The notes: generated from the sequence alone by a model not told the origin. A stretch of 64,000 nucleotides of DNA from Halomonas urmiana (GCF_005780185.1 NZ_VBUI01000014.1:1-64000); one strand, 5' to 3'. Shown: positions 8,774-17,865, counted from the stretch's first letter. Numbers and translations are program-made.

Positions 8774-8932
8774 TCAGGACATGGCCACCGGCACACCGGT
8801 GCTAAACCAATAGCCATACCAGCCCTGGAAGCCCTGCAGCTCCGCCTCGCCGATCCAGGCGCCCAGGCACACGACATCTCGGCGCGGGGCGTCGACATGG
8901 GAACGAAGGATCGAGGGCGAAGCGGGGGTCAT
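8774..8932 (-). CDS. Aromatic-rich leader peptide 1 upstream of DAHP synthase
   Basis: A 52-residue ORF begins at ATG 8932 with AGGAG six bases upstream; an adjacent ATG six bases earlier is too close to that site. Near the C terminus it encodes GFQGWYGYWFSTG, with two Trp, two Tyr and two Phe. This matches the motif of leader peptide 2 (GFxG, then YGYW and FS), suggesting the two cassettes arose by duplication. Directly after the aromatic codons, CACCGG and CCGGTG (8786-8791 and 8796-8801) can form a small hairpin, as in classical attenuators. A strong hairpin follows 51 bp past the stop. A real small protein cannot be excluded. Confidence 0.6.
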   Translation of the reverse strand: MTPASPSILRSHVDAPRRDVVCLGAWIGEAELQGFQGWYGYWFSTGVPVAMS

Positions 8933-9003
8933 GGTCATCTCCTGAGCGATGCTGCCATCCTGCCGCATCGAGGCGACCTCGGCAAGGGGCGGCGCGGCGG
9001 CGA

Positions 9004-9132
9004 TCAGCCGGTCGCGAGCTGGATCCAGCCAATGGTGGCCGGCAGCGCGCTCATGCCCAGCAGCACCGCCAGGCCCAGGAAGACGGCCAGCAGGCCGCTG
9101 TCATCCTTGAAGTTCTCGTCATGTCCCGCCAT
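9004..9132 (-). CDS. Small single-span membrane peptide of unknown function
   Basis: A 42-residue ORF with an acidic N terminus (MAGHDENFKDDSG) and one hydrophobic segment from about residue 14 to 36. AGAGGA lies upstream of the ATG at 9132. An earlier in-frame ATG at 9174 would add 14 mostly acidic residues and overlap the folM end region. It sits between folM and the DAHP synthase leader on the same strand. The hydrophobicity, ribosome-binding site and compact fit between genes support coding. I do not recognise the family. Confidence 0.5.
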   Translation of the reverse strand: MAGHDENFKDDSGLLAVFLGLAVLLGMSALPATIGWIQLATG

Positions 9133-9175
9133 CTCGTGATCCTCTTCGGGGTTATCATCAGGGGTGCCCGACATT

Positions 9176-9889
9176 CTAGCGAAGATGCCGCCCGCCATCG
9201 ACTGGCAGGGTGATGCCCGTCACGAAGCGATTGTCGAGCAGGTAACGCAGGCTCTGATAGATCACGCCAGGCCCGGGAATCATCTCCATGGCCGACTTGG
9301 CACGAGCCTTCTCGGCGTAGGCCTCGTCGTCGCCCTGGTTGAGCATGATCATCGCCGGGGCGATGGCGTTGACCTGGATCGAGGGCGCGAACATGGCGGC
9401 AAACGACAGCGTCAGGTTATCCAGCCCCGCCTTGGTGGCGGCGTAGGCGGCGTGCTTGCGGGAGCCCTTCTGTACCACGTAGTCGGTCAGGTGAACGATA
9501 TCGCGCTGGGGCTCGCTGCACGCCTCGAGTAGCTCGCGGCCGTGCAGGTTGATCAGGTAGGGCGCGAGCATGTGCACGCGAAACAGCCGCTCGAAGTTGG
9601 CGCCGGCATCGTCACCGCGGCTGTCAGGGGCCCAATCACTGGCGTTGTGCACGATGGCACGCAGCGAGGAGGTCTCGGCGCGGAGCCGTTCGAGGAAGTC
9701 GAGGATGCCCGCCTCACTCGAGAAGTCCGCCGGCAGGGTGACGATGCCCCGGCCGCGCAGTGCCTCGAGCTCCTCGCGTTCGCGCCGATAGCTGATGATC
9801 ACCGGATGGCCGTCGTCGCGCAGACGCTCGGCGCAGTGGCGCCCTAAACGCTGGGCCCCGCCGGTGATCAGGATCGGCGAGGCGCTCAT
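9176..9889 (-). CDS. folM: FolM-like pteridine reductase (dihydromonapterin reductase)
   Basis: A short-chain dehydrogenase of 237 residues. The N-terminal NADPH-binding motif is ILITGGAQRLGRH and the catalytic Tyr-Lys pair is in YAATKAG. The TGGxxRLG pattern and the C-terminal GITLPVDGGRHL fit FolM/pteridine reductases, which reduce dihydromonapterin or dihydrofolate. The start at 9889 has a GGAGAG-type site and overlaps the stop of the upstream flavin reductase by 4 bp (ATGA), so translation is likely coupled. Tetrahydromonapterin serves phenylalanine hydroxylase in some pseudomonads, which may link it to aromatic metabolism; that is inference. A general SDR oxidoreductase is the alternative. 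Confidence 0.82.
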   Translation of the reverse strand: MSASPILITGGAQRLGRHCAERLRDDGHPVIISYRREREELEALRGRGIVTLPADFSSEAGILDFLERLRAETSSLRAIVHNASDWAPDSRGDDAGANFERLFRVHMLAPYLINLHGRELLEACSEPQRDIVHLTDYVVQKGSRKHAAYAATKAGLDNLTLSFAAMFAPSIQVNAIAPAMIMLNQGDDEAYAEKARAKSAMEMIPGPGVIYQSLRYLLDNRFVTGITLPVDGGRHLR

Positions 9890-10665
9890 GAACCGCTCTC
9901 CCTCACCAGGCTCCCCGCGGTGGGCACGATGGGATCGCGGGGGGCGTAGGCGAAGACGTCCGAGAAGACCCGCGAGGCCGAGAGCCCCAGCGACGCCAGC
10001 ACGTCGACGCAGGCATAGACCATGCCCGGCGAGCCGGAGACGTAGACATCGTGGCCGGAGACGTCCTCGAGGCTCGTCGCTAGCGCGCGGTCGATGCGGC
10101 CATGATGAGCCTGAACGCGCGGCCCGTCGATGGCCTGTTCCGGCGCGACCTCGGTCACGGCATGGAAGCGCACCTTGGCATGCCCTTCCGCCCACTCGCT
10201 GGGCAGGCGTTCCAGGTAGAGGTCGCGGCGCTCGCGGGCCGCCCACCAGAGATCGATCTCGCGGTCGGGATCCTCGTGCAGGGCCGCCTCGGCGATCGCC
10301 TTCATCTGCGAGAAGCCGGTGCCGGCGGCGACCAGCAGCAGCGGGCGCGTGCTGTACGGGTCCAGCACGCAGTCGCCGCCGGGCAGGCGCACGGTCAGCC
10401 GCTCGGCGACCTGCATCAGCTCACGCAGCCGCGCCGAATTGTCGCGCTCCGGCCAATGCTGGATGTGTAGCTCGATCGTGCCATCGCCGGCGTGGGCGTT
10501 GGCGATGGAGAACGGCACCCAGGTGTCCTCGGCGAGCTTCAGTTCCAGGTACTGGCCGGGGTCGTGGGCCACGGCCTCGGCGCGGCCCTCGAGTCGAACG
10601 CGGAAGACGTCCGGAGTGAGGTCCTCGACCTCGGTGACCAGGCAGGTCAGGGTCCTTGGCGTCAT
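9886..10665 (-). CDS. fre: NAD(P)H-flavin reductase (Fre-like)
   Basis: A 259-residue ferredoxin-reductase-type flavoprotein. Flavin contacts are suggested by [12 protein letters not shown], and nucleotide binding by [14 protein letters not shown] and [12 protein letters not shown]. There is no iron-sulfur domain, which fits Fre rather than the longer CDP-glucoseen reductases. Fre supplies free reduced flavin. It overlaps ubiD upstream and folM downstream by 4 bp each, forming a tight three-gene unit. UbiD needs a prenylated reduced FMN cofactor, so supply of reduced flavin is a reasonable but unproved reason for the linkage. Confidence 0.85.
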   Translation of the reverse strand: MTPRTLTCLVTEVEDLTPDVFRVRLEGRAEAVAHDPGQYLELKLAEDTWVPFSIANAHAGDGTIELHIQHWPERDNSARLRELMQVAERLTVRLPGGDCVLDPYSTRPLLLVAAGTGFSQMKAIAEAALHEDPDREIDLWWAARERRDLYLERLPSEWAEGHAKVRFHAVTEVAPEQAIDGPRVQAHHGRIDRALATSLEDVSGHDVYVSGSPGMVYACVDVLASLGLSASRVFSDVFAYAPRDPIVPTAGSLVRESGS

Positions 10666-12158
10666 GAATGCCTCGTGTCGTTGTCAGGGGGAAGCGTGAT
10701 GCCCAGGTCGTTCCAGCGGTCGCTGACGCGGGCCTTGACGGCCTCGTCCATGACGATGGGCGTGCCCCACTCGCGGTCGGTCTCGCCGGGCCACTTGCTG
10801 GTGGCGTCCAGGCCCATCTTGGAGCCCAGGCCGGCCACGGGGGAGGCGAAGTCCAGGTAGTCGATGGGGGTGTTCTCCACCATCACGGTGTCCCGGGCGG
10901 GGTCCATGCGGGTGGTGATGGCCCAGATCACGTCCTTCCAGTCGCGGGCGTCGACGTCGTCGTCGAGCACCACCACGAACTTGGTGTACATGAACTGGCG
11001 CAGGAAGCTCCACACGCCCATCATCACCCGCTTGGCGTGCCCCGGATACTGCTTCTTCATGGTCACCACCGCCATGCGGTAGGAGCAGCCCTCGGGGGGC
11101 AGGTAGAAGTCGACGATCTCGGGAAACTGGCGACGCAGGATGGGCACGAACACCTCGTTCAGCGCCAGCCCCAGGATCGCCGGCTCATCGGGCGGCCGGC
11201 CGGTGTAGGTGGAGTGGTAGATGGCGTTCTCGCGCATGGTCATGCGCGTCACCGTGAACACCGGAAACTGCTCGACCTCGTTGTAGTAGCCGGTATGGTC
11301 GCCGTAGGGTCCCTCGGGCGCCCTGTCGTCCGGGTAGATGAAGCCCTCGAGGATGATCTCGGCGGAGGCCGGCACCTGAAGCTCGGCATGACCACACTCG
11401 ACGAGCTCCGTGCGCGAGCCGCGCAGCAGCCCCGCGAAGGCGTATTCCGAGAGGCTGTCCGGCACCGGTGTCACGGCGCCGAGGATGGTGGCCGGATCGG
11501 CGCCCAGCGCCACCGCCACCGGGAAGGGCTCGCCGGGATGCGCCTTCTGGAACTCCTGGAAGTCGAGCGCCCCGCCGCGATGGGAGAGCCAGCGCATGAT
11601 CAGCCGGTTCTTGCCAAGCTTCTGCTGGCGGTAAATGCCGAGGTTCTGGCGAGTCTTCTGGGGCCCGCGGGTGATCACCAGCGGCCAGGTGACCAGCGGC
11701 GCGGCATCGCCCGGCCAGCAGTGCTGGATCGGCAGGCGATCGAGGTCGACCTCGTCACCCTCATAGACGAGCGCCTGGACCGGGGCCCGGCGCACCGTCT
11801 TGGGCCCCATGCTCATCACCTGCTTGAAGATCGGCAGCTTGCTCCAGGCATCGCGGAAGCCCTTGGGGGGCTCCGGCTCCTTGAGGAAGGCCAGTAGCTC
11901 GCCCACCTCACGCAGCGCGGCCACCGAATCCTGCCCCATGCCCATGGCCACCCGCTTCGGCGTGCCGAAGAGGTTGCCGAGCAGCGGCATGTCGTGGCCC
12001 TTGACGTTCTCGAACAGCAGGGCCGGCCCGCCGGCCCGCAGGGTGCGATCGCAGACCTCGGTGATCTCGAGGTAGGGGTCCACCTCGGCGGTGACGCGCG
12101 TGAGCTCGCCCTGTTCCTCGAGCACCGCGATGAACTCGCGCAGGTCCTTGTACTTCAT
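10662..12158 (-). CDS. ubiD: UbiD, 4-hydroxy-3-polyprenylbenzoate decarboxylase
   Basis: It decarboxylates 3-octaprenyl-4-hydroxybenzoate in ubiquinone synthesis using prenylated FMN made by UbiX. It is about 498 residues, matching E. coli UbiD. Signatures include [29 protein letters not shown] and the C-terminal [15 protein letters not shown]. The start at 12158 ([10 protein letters not shown]) fits the family; an upstream in-frame ATG at 12197 falls in the rho terminator stem and was rejected. It is the first gene of the ubiD-fre-folM overlap series, downstream of rho. Confidence 0.95.
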   Translation of the reverse strand: MKYKDLREFIAVLEEQGELTRVTAEVDPYLEITEVCDRTLRAGGPALLFENVKGHDMPLLGNLFGTPKRVAMGMGQDSVAALREVGELLAFLKEPEPPKGFRDAWSKLPIFKQVMSMGPKTVRRAPVQALVYEGDEVDLDRLPIQHCWPGDAAPLVTWPLVITRGPQKTRQNLGIYRQQKLGKNRLIMRWLSHRGGALDFQEFQKAHPGEPFPVAVALGADPATILGAVTPVPDSLSEYAFAGLLRGSRTELVECGHAELQVPASAEIILEGFIYPDDRAPEGPYGDHTGYYNEVEQFPVFTVTRMTMRENAIYHSTYTGRPPDEPAILGLALNEVFVPILRRQFPEIVDFYLPPEGCSYRMAVVTMKKQYPGHAKRVMMGVWSFLRQFMYTKFVVVLDDDVDARDWKDVIWAITTRMDPARDTVMVENTPIDYLDFASPVAGLGSKMGLDATSKWPGETDREWGTPIVMDEAVKARVSDRWNDLGITLPPDNDTRHS

Positions 12159-12184
12159 TCGGATTTCCCGATTCCAGAATGACG

Positions 12185-12213
12185 AAAGGGGCAGCATAGC
12201 ATGCTGCCCCTTT
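12185..12213. terminator. Rho-independent terminator after rho
   Basis: A perfect 13-bp inverted repeat (AAAGGGGCAGCAT with its complement) has a 3-nt loop and gives TTT then a T-rich stretch on the minus strand. It lies 20 bp past the rho stop and before ubiD, separating the two units. Confidence 0.9.
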
Positions 12214-12232
12214 GCTCACTGCCCGATACCGA

Positions 12233-13492
12233 CTAGCGGCGCTTCATGGCCTCGAAGAACTCCAGATTGGTCTTGGTATCCTTCAGGCGGTCGATCAGGA
12301 ACTCGGTGGCGGCCGTATCCTCCATGGGATTGAGCAGCTTGCGCAGGATCCACATGCGCTGCATCTCGTCCTCGGAGGCGATCAGGTCCTCGCGACGGGT
12401 GCCGCTGCGGCGGATGTTCATCGCCGGGTAGACGCGACGCTCGGCCAGCTTGCGGTCGAGGTGGGCCTCCATGTTACCGGTGCCCTTGAATTCCTCGAAG
12501 ATCACCTCGTCCATCTTGGAGCCAGTGTCGACCAGCGCCGTGGCGATGATGGTCAGGCTACCGCCCTCCTCGATGTTGCGCGCCGCGCCGAAGAAGCGCT
12601 TGGGCTTCTCCAGGGCATGGGCGTCGACACCGCCGGTCAACACCTTGCCGGAGCTCGGCACCACGGTGTTGTAGGCGCGCGCCAGGCGGGTGATGGAGTC
12701 GAGCAAGATCACCACGTCCTTCTTGTGCTCGACCAGGCGCTTGGCCTTCTCGATGACCATCTCGGCCACCTGCACGTGACGGGCCGGTGGCTCGTCGAAG
12801 GTCGAGGCCACCACCTCGCCGCGCACCGTGCGCGACATCTCCGTCACCTCCTCGGGGCGCTCATCGATCAGCAGCACGATCAGGTGGCACTCGGGATTGT
12901 TGCGGGTGATGGAGGTGGCGATGTTCTGCAGCATCAGGGTCTTGCCCGCCTTGGGCGGGGAGACCAGCAGGCCGCGCTGGCCCTTGCCGATGGGCGCGGT
13001 GAGGTCGATGATCCGGGCGGTGAGGTCCTCGGTGGAGCCGTTGCCGATCTCCATGCGCAGCCGTTCCTGGGGGAACAGCGGCGTGAGGTTCTCGAAGAGG
13101 ATCTTGTGCTTGGCGTTCTCCGGCTTGTCGAAGTTGATCTCGCTGACCTTCAACAGCGCGAAGTAGCGCTCCCCCTCCTTCGGCGGACGAATCTTGCCGG
13201 AAATGGAGTCGCCCTTGCGCAGGTTGAAACGGCGAATCTGCGACGGCGAGACATAGATGTCATCGGGGCCGGCCAGGTAGGAGCTGTCGGCGCTGCGCAG
13301 GAAGCCGAATCCGTCCTGCAGGATCTCCAGCACGCCATCACCGAAGATCGGCTCACCGCTCTTGGCATGCTTCTTGAGGATGGCGAAGATGATGTCCTGC
13401 TTGCGGGAGCGCGCCAGGTTGTCGATGCCCATCTCGCGGGCGATCTCCAGAAGCTCCGGCACTGGCTTTTGCTTGAGTTCGGTAAGATTCAT
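12233..13492 (-). CDS. rho: Transcription termination factor Rho
   Basis: The hexameric RNA-dependent helicase that ends transcription at Rho-dependent sites. At 419 residues it is the standard gammaproteobacterial length. The N-terminal helical domain ([10 protein letters not shown]) is followed by a cold-shock-like RNA-binding fold with DGFGFLRS. The ATPase core has the Walker A motif [16 protein letters not shown], Walker [17 protein letters not shown], and the Q- and R-loop regions. Upstream is a leader of about 330 bp with no gene, consistent with the autoregulated leaders known for rho. The trxA gene that commonly precedes rho is absent here. Confidence 0.98.
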   Translation of the reverse strand: MNLTELKQKPVPELLEIAREMGIDNLARSRKQDIIFAILKKHAKSGEPIFGDGVLEILQDGFGFLRSADSSYLAGPDDIYVSPSQIRRFNLRKGDSISGKIRPPKEGERYFALLKVSEINFDKPENAKHKILFENLTPLFPQERLRMEIGNGSTEDLTARIIDLTAPIGKGQRGLLVSPPKAGKTLMLQNIATSITRNNPECHLIVLLIDERPEEVTEMSRTVRGEVVASTFDEPPARHVQVAEMVIEKAKRLVEHKKDVVILLDSITRLARAYNTVVPSSGKVLTGGVDAHALEKPKRFFGAARNIEEGGSLTIIATALVDTGSKMDEVIFEEFKGTGNMEAHLDRKLAERRVYPAMNIRRSGTRREDLIASEDEMQRMWILRKLLNPMEDTAATEFLIDRLKDTKTNLEFFEAMKRR

Positions 13493-13945
13493 CGGTGTGA
13501 TCAGAGTTTGCTCGTGGAAGCCGGGCGGCAGTGCGCCGTGAGGAAAGACAGGAGGCGAGACGATGACGCCCTGTGGATGCGTTCAGAGCCCGGACAGGCT
13601 ACCTCTCGTCGTGAAGCATCGAATGGCCTGGGCGGGCAGCCGCCATCGAGAGGGGTTGCCGGGCCGATATCGGAAGCGAGGAAGCAGGTTCGTTTTCGCC
13701 TGATCAGCGATGTCGGGCACGCGGCCGGGATCGCAGGCTGAAGCAGTGGGCTGTCTGACGACTTGGATACTGACCGCGACGGGAACGCCGTGGGACGGTC
13801 GTGAAGCATTCGGAACAGGCGAACGCCTCGATATTAGTCAAGGGCGCGAGCAAACGCAAGCCCTGCCGCTGCGGCCGTCGCGGGGCAATTGACAACGCCG
13901 GATGCCACCCGCAACCTCCTTTCCCATAGCCCATCAGGACTCGCC
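13493..13945. other. rho-ppx divergent intergenic region without a gene
   Basis: 453 bp between the divergent rho and ppx starts. No credible ORF is present, and thioredoxin is not encoded. It holds a candidate rho promoter at 13831-13859 and a 12-bp direct repeat GTCGTGAAGCAT at 13608-13619 and 13798-13809. A perfect TTGACA lies at 13889-13894 on the ppx strand, without a good -10 at proper spacing. Confidence 0.7.
13831..13859 (-). promoter_or_regulatory. Candidate sigma-70 promoter for rho
   Basis: On the minus strand TTGCGT (13854-13859) and TAATAT (13831-13836) are spaced by 17 bp. Initiation here would give a rho leader of roughly 330 nt. Matches to consensus are moderate (three of six and four of six). 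Confidence 0.45.
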
Positions 13946-15484
13946 ATGATAGTGCCAACGGACCGGTTCTCCGCCACCGCGAGCGAACCCGCGATCGCCG
14001 CCGAGCCCCGCCGCCTCGCCGCCATCGACCTCGGCTCCAACAGCTTCCACCTGCTGGTCGCCAACTACCAGGACGACCGACTGCAGGTGGTCGCCCGCCT
14101 CGGCGAGAAGGTGCAGCTGGCGGCCGGGCTCGACGAGGAGGGCGTACTGCGCGAGGATGCCATGACCCGGGCGTTGGACTGCCTGGCCCGCTTCGCCCCC
14201 TTCCTCGAGGGCATCGCCCGCCGCGACCTGCGCGTGGTCGGCACCAACGCCCTGCGCGATGCGCGCAACAGCCAAGAGCTGATCGAGCGCGCCGAGGCCC
14301 TGCTGGGCACCCGCATCGAGATCATCGCCGGCCGCGAGGAGGCGCGCCTGATCTACCTGGGCGCGGCCCATGCGGTGGCCGAGGATGGCCGCCGGCTGAT
14401 CGTCGACATCGGCGGTGGCTCCACGGAGTTCATCATCGGCGAGCACTTCGAACCGCTGGCCCTGGAGAGCCTGAGGATGGGCTGCGTAACCTTCACCCGG
14501 CGCTTCTTCGGCGGCGGCGAGCTCAGCGAGAAGCGCATGCGCCGCGCCGAGCTCGCCGCCCTCTCCGAGCTGGCCAACATCCGGCGCCCCTACCAGCGCC
14601 TGGGCTGGAGCGACCCGGTGGGCTCAAGCGGCACCATCAAAGCCGCCGCCGCGGTGATCGCGGCGGCCGGCAAGGGGCCCGAGGGGGTGATCACCCGCAA
14701 GGGCCTCGCAGACCTGCGCAAGCGGCTGCTCAAGTGCAAGCGCCTGGACAAGGTGGCCATGGACGGCCTCAAGGAAGACCGTGCCAGCGTCTTCCCCGCC
14801 GGCATCGCGATCCTCGGCGCCATCTTCGAGGCCTTCGACCTGGAGCAGATGCGCTACGCCGACGGCGCCCTGCGCGAGGGCGTGCTCTACGACATGGTGG
14901 GCCGCCACAGCCCAGAGGATTCGCGGCTCAAGACCCTGGCCGGCCTGGCTCGCAACTACCGGGTGGACTCACGTCAGGCGGAGCACGTGGCCACCACGTC
15001 CCTGGCGCTCTGCGCGCAGGTGCGCGAGGCCTGGGCGCTGGACGACGACGAGGTCCGCTTCCTCGACTGGGGAAGCCGGCTCCACGAGATCGGCCAGGCC
15101 ATCTCCCATAGCCAGTTTCACCGGCACGGCGCCTACCTGCTGGAGCACTCCGACCTGGCCGGCTTCTCACGCCCGGAGCAGCGGCTGCTGGCCTTCCTGG
15201 TGCGCGCCCACCGGCGCAAGTTCCCACTCAAGGAGTGGCAGGCGCTTCCCGCCAGCGAGCGGCACTCCCACGCCCGGCTGGCCCGCCTGCTGCGCCTGGC
15301 CGTGCTGATCAACCACTCCCGCCCCGAGCAGCCGCCCGGCGTGCCGCGCCTCGCGGCCGACGGCGAGGCGCTACACTTGACCCTCGCCACGGAGGAGGAT
15401 CCGGCCCTGTTGCTCAACGACCTGGAGCAGGAGGTCGACTATCAGGCGGCCGCCGGCTTCACCCTGACGCTGTCACGCGACTGA
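13946..15484 (+). CDS. ppx: Exopolyphosphatase (Ppx/GppA family)
   Basis: It hydrolyses terminal phosphates from polyphosphate or, for GppA-type members, pppGpp. It is about 512 residues with an ASKHA-fold N-terminal half: RRLAAIDLGSNSFHLLVA near residue 30, EEARLIYLGAAHAV, and the second phosphate loop VDIGGGSTEF. The C-terminal helical HD-like part includes EVRFLDWGSRLHEIG. The start at 13946 has AGGA six bases upstream; an in-frame ATG at 13889 has no such site and lies on a TTGACA. Its 3' end overlaps the tilS 3' end by 12 bp on the opposite strand. Confidence 0.94.
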   Translation: MIVPTDRFSATASEPAIAAEPRRLAAIDLGSNSFHLLVANYQDDRLQVVARLGEKVQLAAGLDEEGVLREDAMTRALDCLARFAPFLEGIARRDLRVVGTNALRDARNSQELIERAEALLGTRIEIIAGREEARLIYLGAAHAVAEDGRRLIVDIGGGSTEFIIGEHFEPLALESLRMGCVTFTRRFFGGGELSEKRMRRAELAALSELANIRRPYQRLGWSDPVGSSGTIKAAAAVIAAAGKGPEGVITRKGLADLRKRLLKCKRLDKVAMDGLKEDRASVFPAGIAILGAIFEAFDLEQMRYADGALREGVLYDMVGRHSPEDSRLKTLAGLARNYRVDSRQAEHVATTSLALCAQVREAWALDDDEVRFLDWGSRLHEIGQAISHSQFHRHGAYLLEHSDLAGFSRPEQRLLAFLVRAHRRKFPLKEWQALPASERHSHARLARLLRLAVLINHSRPEQPPGVPRLAADGEALHLTLATEEDPALLLNDLEQEVDYQAAAGFTLTLSRD

Positions 15485-16768
15485 CCACCCCTCGGCCACC
15501 AGCCGCCAGCGCCCCGACGGCGCCAGCACCGCCACCGCCTCCTCGCCCCGATGGACCACCAACAGCCGCCCGCGCTCCCAGGGCGGCACATCGAGCTCCT
15601 GCAGCAGCCGCTTGAGGTCGCGCCGGCCGCGCCCGGCCAGCCGCAGGCACTCACCGCCCCGGCGCGGCGCCACCCTCAAGGGGGCCGAGGCGCCGTCATT
15701 TCGACGCAGCGTGACGTTCCACTCGCCCAGGGGCGTGACGAGTGGCGTCTGCCCATACCACGCCACCGGCCATTCGCCCCGCTCATCGTCCGACGGCACG
15801 GCCTCGGCAGGACTCAGCAGGTACAGATGGCCCCGCCAGACCCGCGCCTCGGCGCCGGGCCAGGCCACCCGTACCTCGCCGTCCGCGCGGGCATCGAGCT
15901 GATCGAGCAGCGACGCGAGGCGCCGGGCGGGCGGAGTCGAGTGCCCCAGGCGCTGGCAGGCGTGGCGAATCAGCAGCCGGCGGCGCGGTGCGGAGAGCCC
16001 CTGCAGCCCCGCCGCCGGCAGTCGGGCGGGATCGCCGCCGAGGCGCTCGATGTCCAGCGCGGCGAGCTCGTCGAGCAGGCCGTCGGCCTCGCCGGCCAGC
16101 GCCGCGCTGCGCGCGAGGCAGTGAGTCGCCGCGGGCCAGCGGGTCTCGAGCAGCGGCAGCACGCGATGGCGCAGGAAGTTGCGATCCAGGCGCTCGTCGC
16201 GGTTGGAGGGATCCTCCACCCAGGCGAGCCCGTGACGCCTCGCCTCGGCTTCGAGCGCGACCCGCGACGCACCGAGCAGCGGACGCGCCAGGCGCCACCC
16301 TCGCCCGTCGCGGCCGGATGGCATGGCGGCCAGGCCGCGCACCCCGCTGCCCCGCAGGGCGGCCAGCAGCAGGGTCTCGGCCTGATCATCCGCGTGCTGG
16401 GCCAGCCACAGGGTCTCGCCCGGCATCAGGCGCCGGGCGAAGGCGGCGTAGCGCGCCTCCCGGGCGGCGCCCTCCACTCCCTGCCCAGCGGTCAGGTCGA
16501 CCTCGACGCGCTCGACCCAGAGCGGCACGCCGAGCCGCGAGGCGAGTCGGTGGCAGTGGCGTTCGAAGTCGTCGCCGGCGGCCTGCAGGCCATGATGGAC
16601 GTGCAGAGCGCGCAGCGGGCGAGGATGGCGAAGGCAGGCGTGGGCCGCCAGGGTCAGCAGCAGGGAGGAATCCAGGCCGCCCGACAGGGCGATCCAGACG
16701 CAACGCCCCGGCGGGGTCTGGGCCAGGGCGTCGTCGATCGAGGACTGCAGTGCGCTTGCGTCGCGCAC
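15473..16768 (-). CDS. tilS: tRNA(Ile)-lysidine synthase
   Basis: It uses ATP to attach lysine to C34 of the CAU-anticodon tRNA-Ile, making lysidine so that AUA is read. At 431 residues it matches E. coli TilS. The PP-loop motif SGGLDSS is at residues 29-35, followed by ALHVHHGLQ, LWLAQHADDQAETLLL and EDPSNRDERLDRNFLRH. The divergent C-terminal domains are present (PRRGGECLRL near the end). It starts 6 bp after the accA stop, so it is probably co-transcribed with accA, and it converges on ppx with a 12-bp overlap. Confidence 0.95.
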   Translation of the reverse strand: MRDASALQSSIDDALAQTPPGRCVWIALSGGLDSSLLLTLAAHACLRHPRPLRALHVHHGLQAAGDDFERHCHRLASRLGVPLWVERVEVDLTAGQGVEGAAREARYAAFARRLMPGETLWLAQHADDQAETLLLAALRGSGVRGLAAMPSGRDGRGWRLARPLLGASRVALEAEARRHGLAWVEDPSNRDERLDRNFLRHRVLPLLETRWPAATHCLARSAALAGEADGLLDELAALDIERLGGDPARLPAAGLQGLSAPRRRLLIRHACQRLGHSTPPARRLASLLDQLDARADGEVRVAWPGAEARVWRGHLYLLSPAEAVPSDDERGEWPVAWYGQTPLVTPLGEWNVTLRRNDGASAPLRVAPRRGGECLRLAGRGRRDLKRLLQELDVPPWERGRLLVVHRGEEAVAVLAPSGRWRLVAEGWSVA

Positions 16769-16774
16769 GCGGAC

Positions 16775-17728
16775 TTACACCGGGGCGCCGTAGCTCATCA
16801 GGCGCTCGTAGCGGCGCTCGAGCATCGTCTCCGTGTCCATCGCCTCGAGGCGATCGAGGCTCGCCAGCAGCGAGGACTTGATGCGCTCGGCGGTGGTCAC
16901 CGGGTGGCGGTGGGCGCCGCCCAGCGGCTCCGCGATCAGGGTGTCGACCAGGCCCAGCTCCTTGAGGCGCTCGGCGGTGATGCCCATGGCCTGGGCCGCG
17001 TCGGGGGCCTTCTCGGCGCTCTTCCAGAGGATCGAGGCGCAGCCCTCGGGGGAGATCACCGAGTAGGTGGAGTACTGCAGCATGGCGAGCTCGTCGCAGA
17101 CGCCGATGGCGAGCGCCCCGCCGGAGCCGCCCTCGCCGACCACGGTGGCCAGGATCGGCGTCTTGAGGCGCGACATCACGGCGAGGTTGTAGGCGATGGC
17201 CTCGGACTGGCCACGCTCCTCGGCGTCGATGCCGGGATAGGCGCCGGGGGTGTCGATGAAGGTCAGCACCGGCATCTTGAAGCGCTCGGCCATCTCCATC
17301 AGCCGGCACGCCTTGCGATACCCCTCGGGACGCGGCATGCCGAAGTTGCGGCGCACCTTTTCCTTCACGTCGCGGCCCTTCTGGTGGCCGATGACCATCA
17401 CCGGCTTGTCGTCCAGCCGGGCGATTCCGCCAACGATGGCGGCATCATCCGCGAAGTGGCGATCGCCGTGGAGCTCGTCGAAGTCGGTGAAGACATGCTC
17501 GAGATAGTCCAGGGTGTAGGGCCGCTGAGGGTGACGCGAGAGCTGGGAGACCTGCCAAGGAGAAAGGTCCTTGAAGATGGACTCGGTGAGCTTGCGGCTC
17601 TTCTCCTCGAGGCGACCGATCTCGTCGCTGAGGTTGACCTGGCTGTCGTTGCCGACCAGCCGCAGCTCCTCGATCTTGGCCTGGAGCTCGGCGATGGGCT
17701 GTTCGAAATCGAGATAGTTGGGGTTCAT
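16775..17728 (-). CDS. accA: Acetyl-CoA carboxylase carboxyltransferase subunit alpha
   Basis: The alpha subunit of carboxyltransferase; with AccD it transfers carboxyl from carboxybiotin to acetyl-CoA, the first step of fatty acid synthesis. The 317 residues and [15 protein letters not shown] start are typical. Conserved stretches include [29 protein letters not shown] and [12 protein letters not shown], which form the oxyanion and CoA-binding crotonase-like core. It lies between dnaE and tilS, an order widely conserved in gammaproteobacteria. The dnaE-accA gap contains a dispersed repeat element. Confidence 0.97.
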   Translation of the reverse strand: MNPNYLDFEQPIAELQAKIEELRLVGNDSQVNLSDEIGRLEEKSRKLTESIFKDLSPWQVSQLSRHPQRPYTLDYLEHVFTDFDELHGDRHFADDAAIVGGIARLDDKPVMVIGHQKGRDVKEKVRRNFGMPRPEGYRKACRLMEMAERFKMPVLTFIDTPGAYPGIDAEERGQSEAIAYNLAVMSRLKTPILATVVGEGGSGGALAIGVCDELAMLQYSTYSVISPEGCASILWKSAEKAPDAAQAMGITAERLKELGLVDTLIAEPLGGAHRHPVTTAERIKSSLLASLDRLEAMDTETMLERRYERLMSYGAPV

Positions 17729-17865
17729 TGGCCAGACGCCTTGTCGAGTTTCATCGCCCCTCCGACCCGGGAGGGCGATGCCAAAAAATTGCGCGTGGCG
17801 AGCATTATCGCACCCTCAACGCAAGGCGCAAGGCAGCAGCGTATGGCGCCGCGGCTCGGGGCTAA

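Noticed and set aside
13501..13809. 102-codon ORF in the rho-ppx gap, considered as trxA
   Set aside because: It lacks the WCGPC active site and any thioredoxin resemblance; composition looks random.
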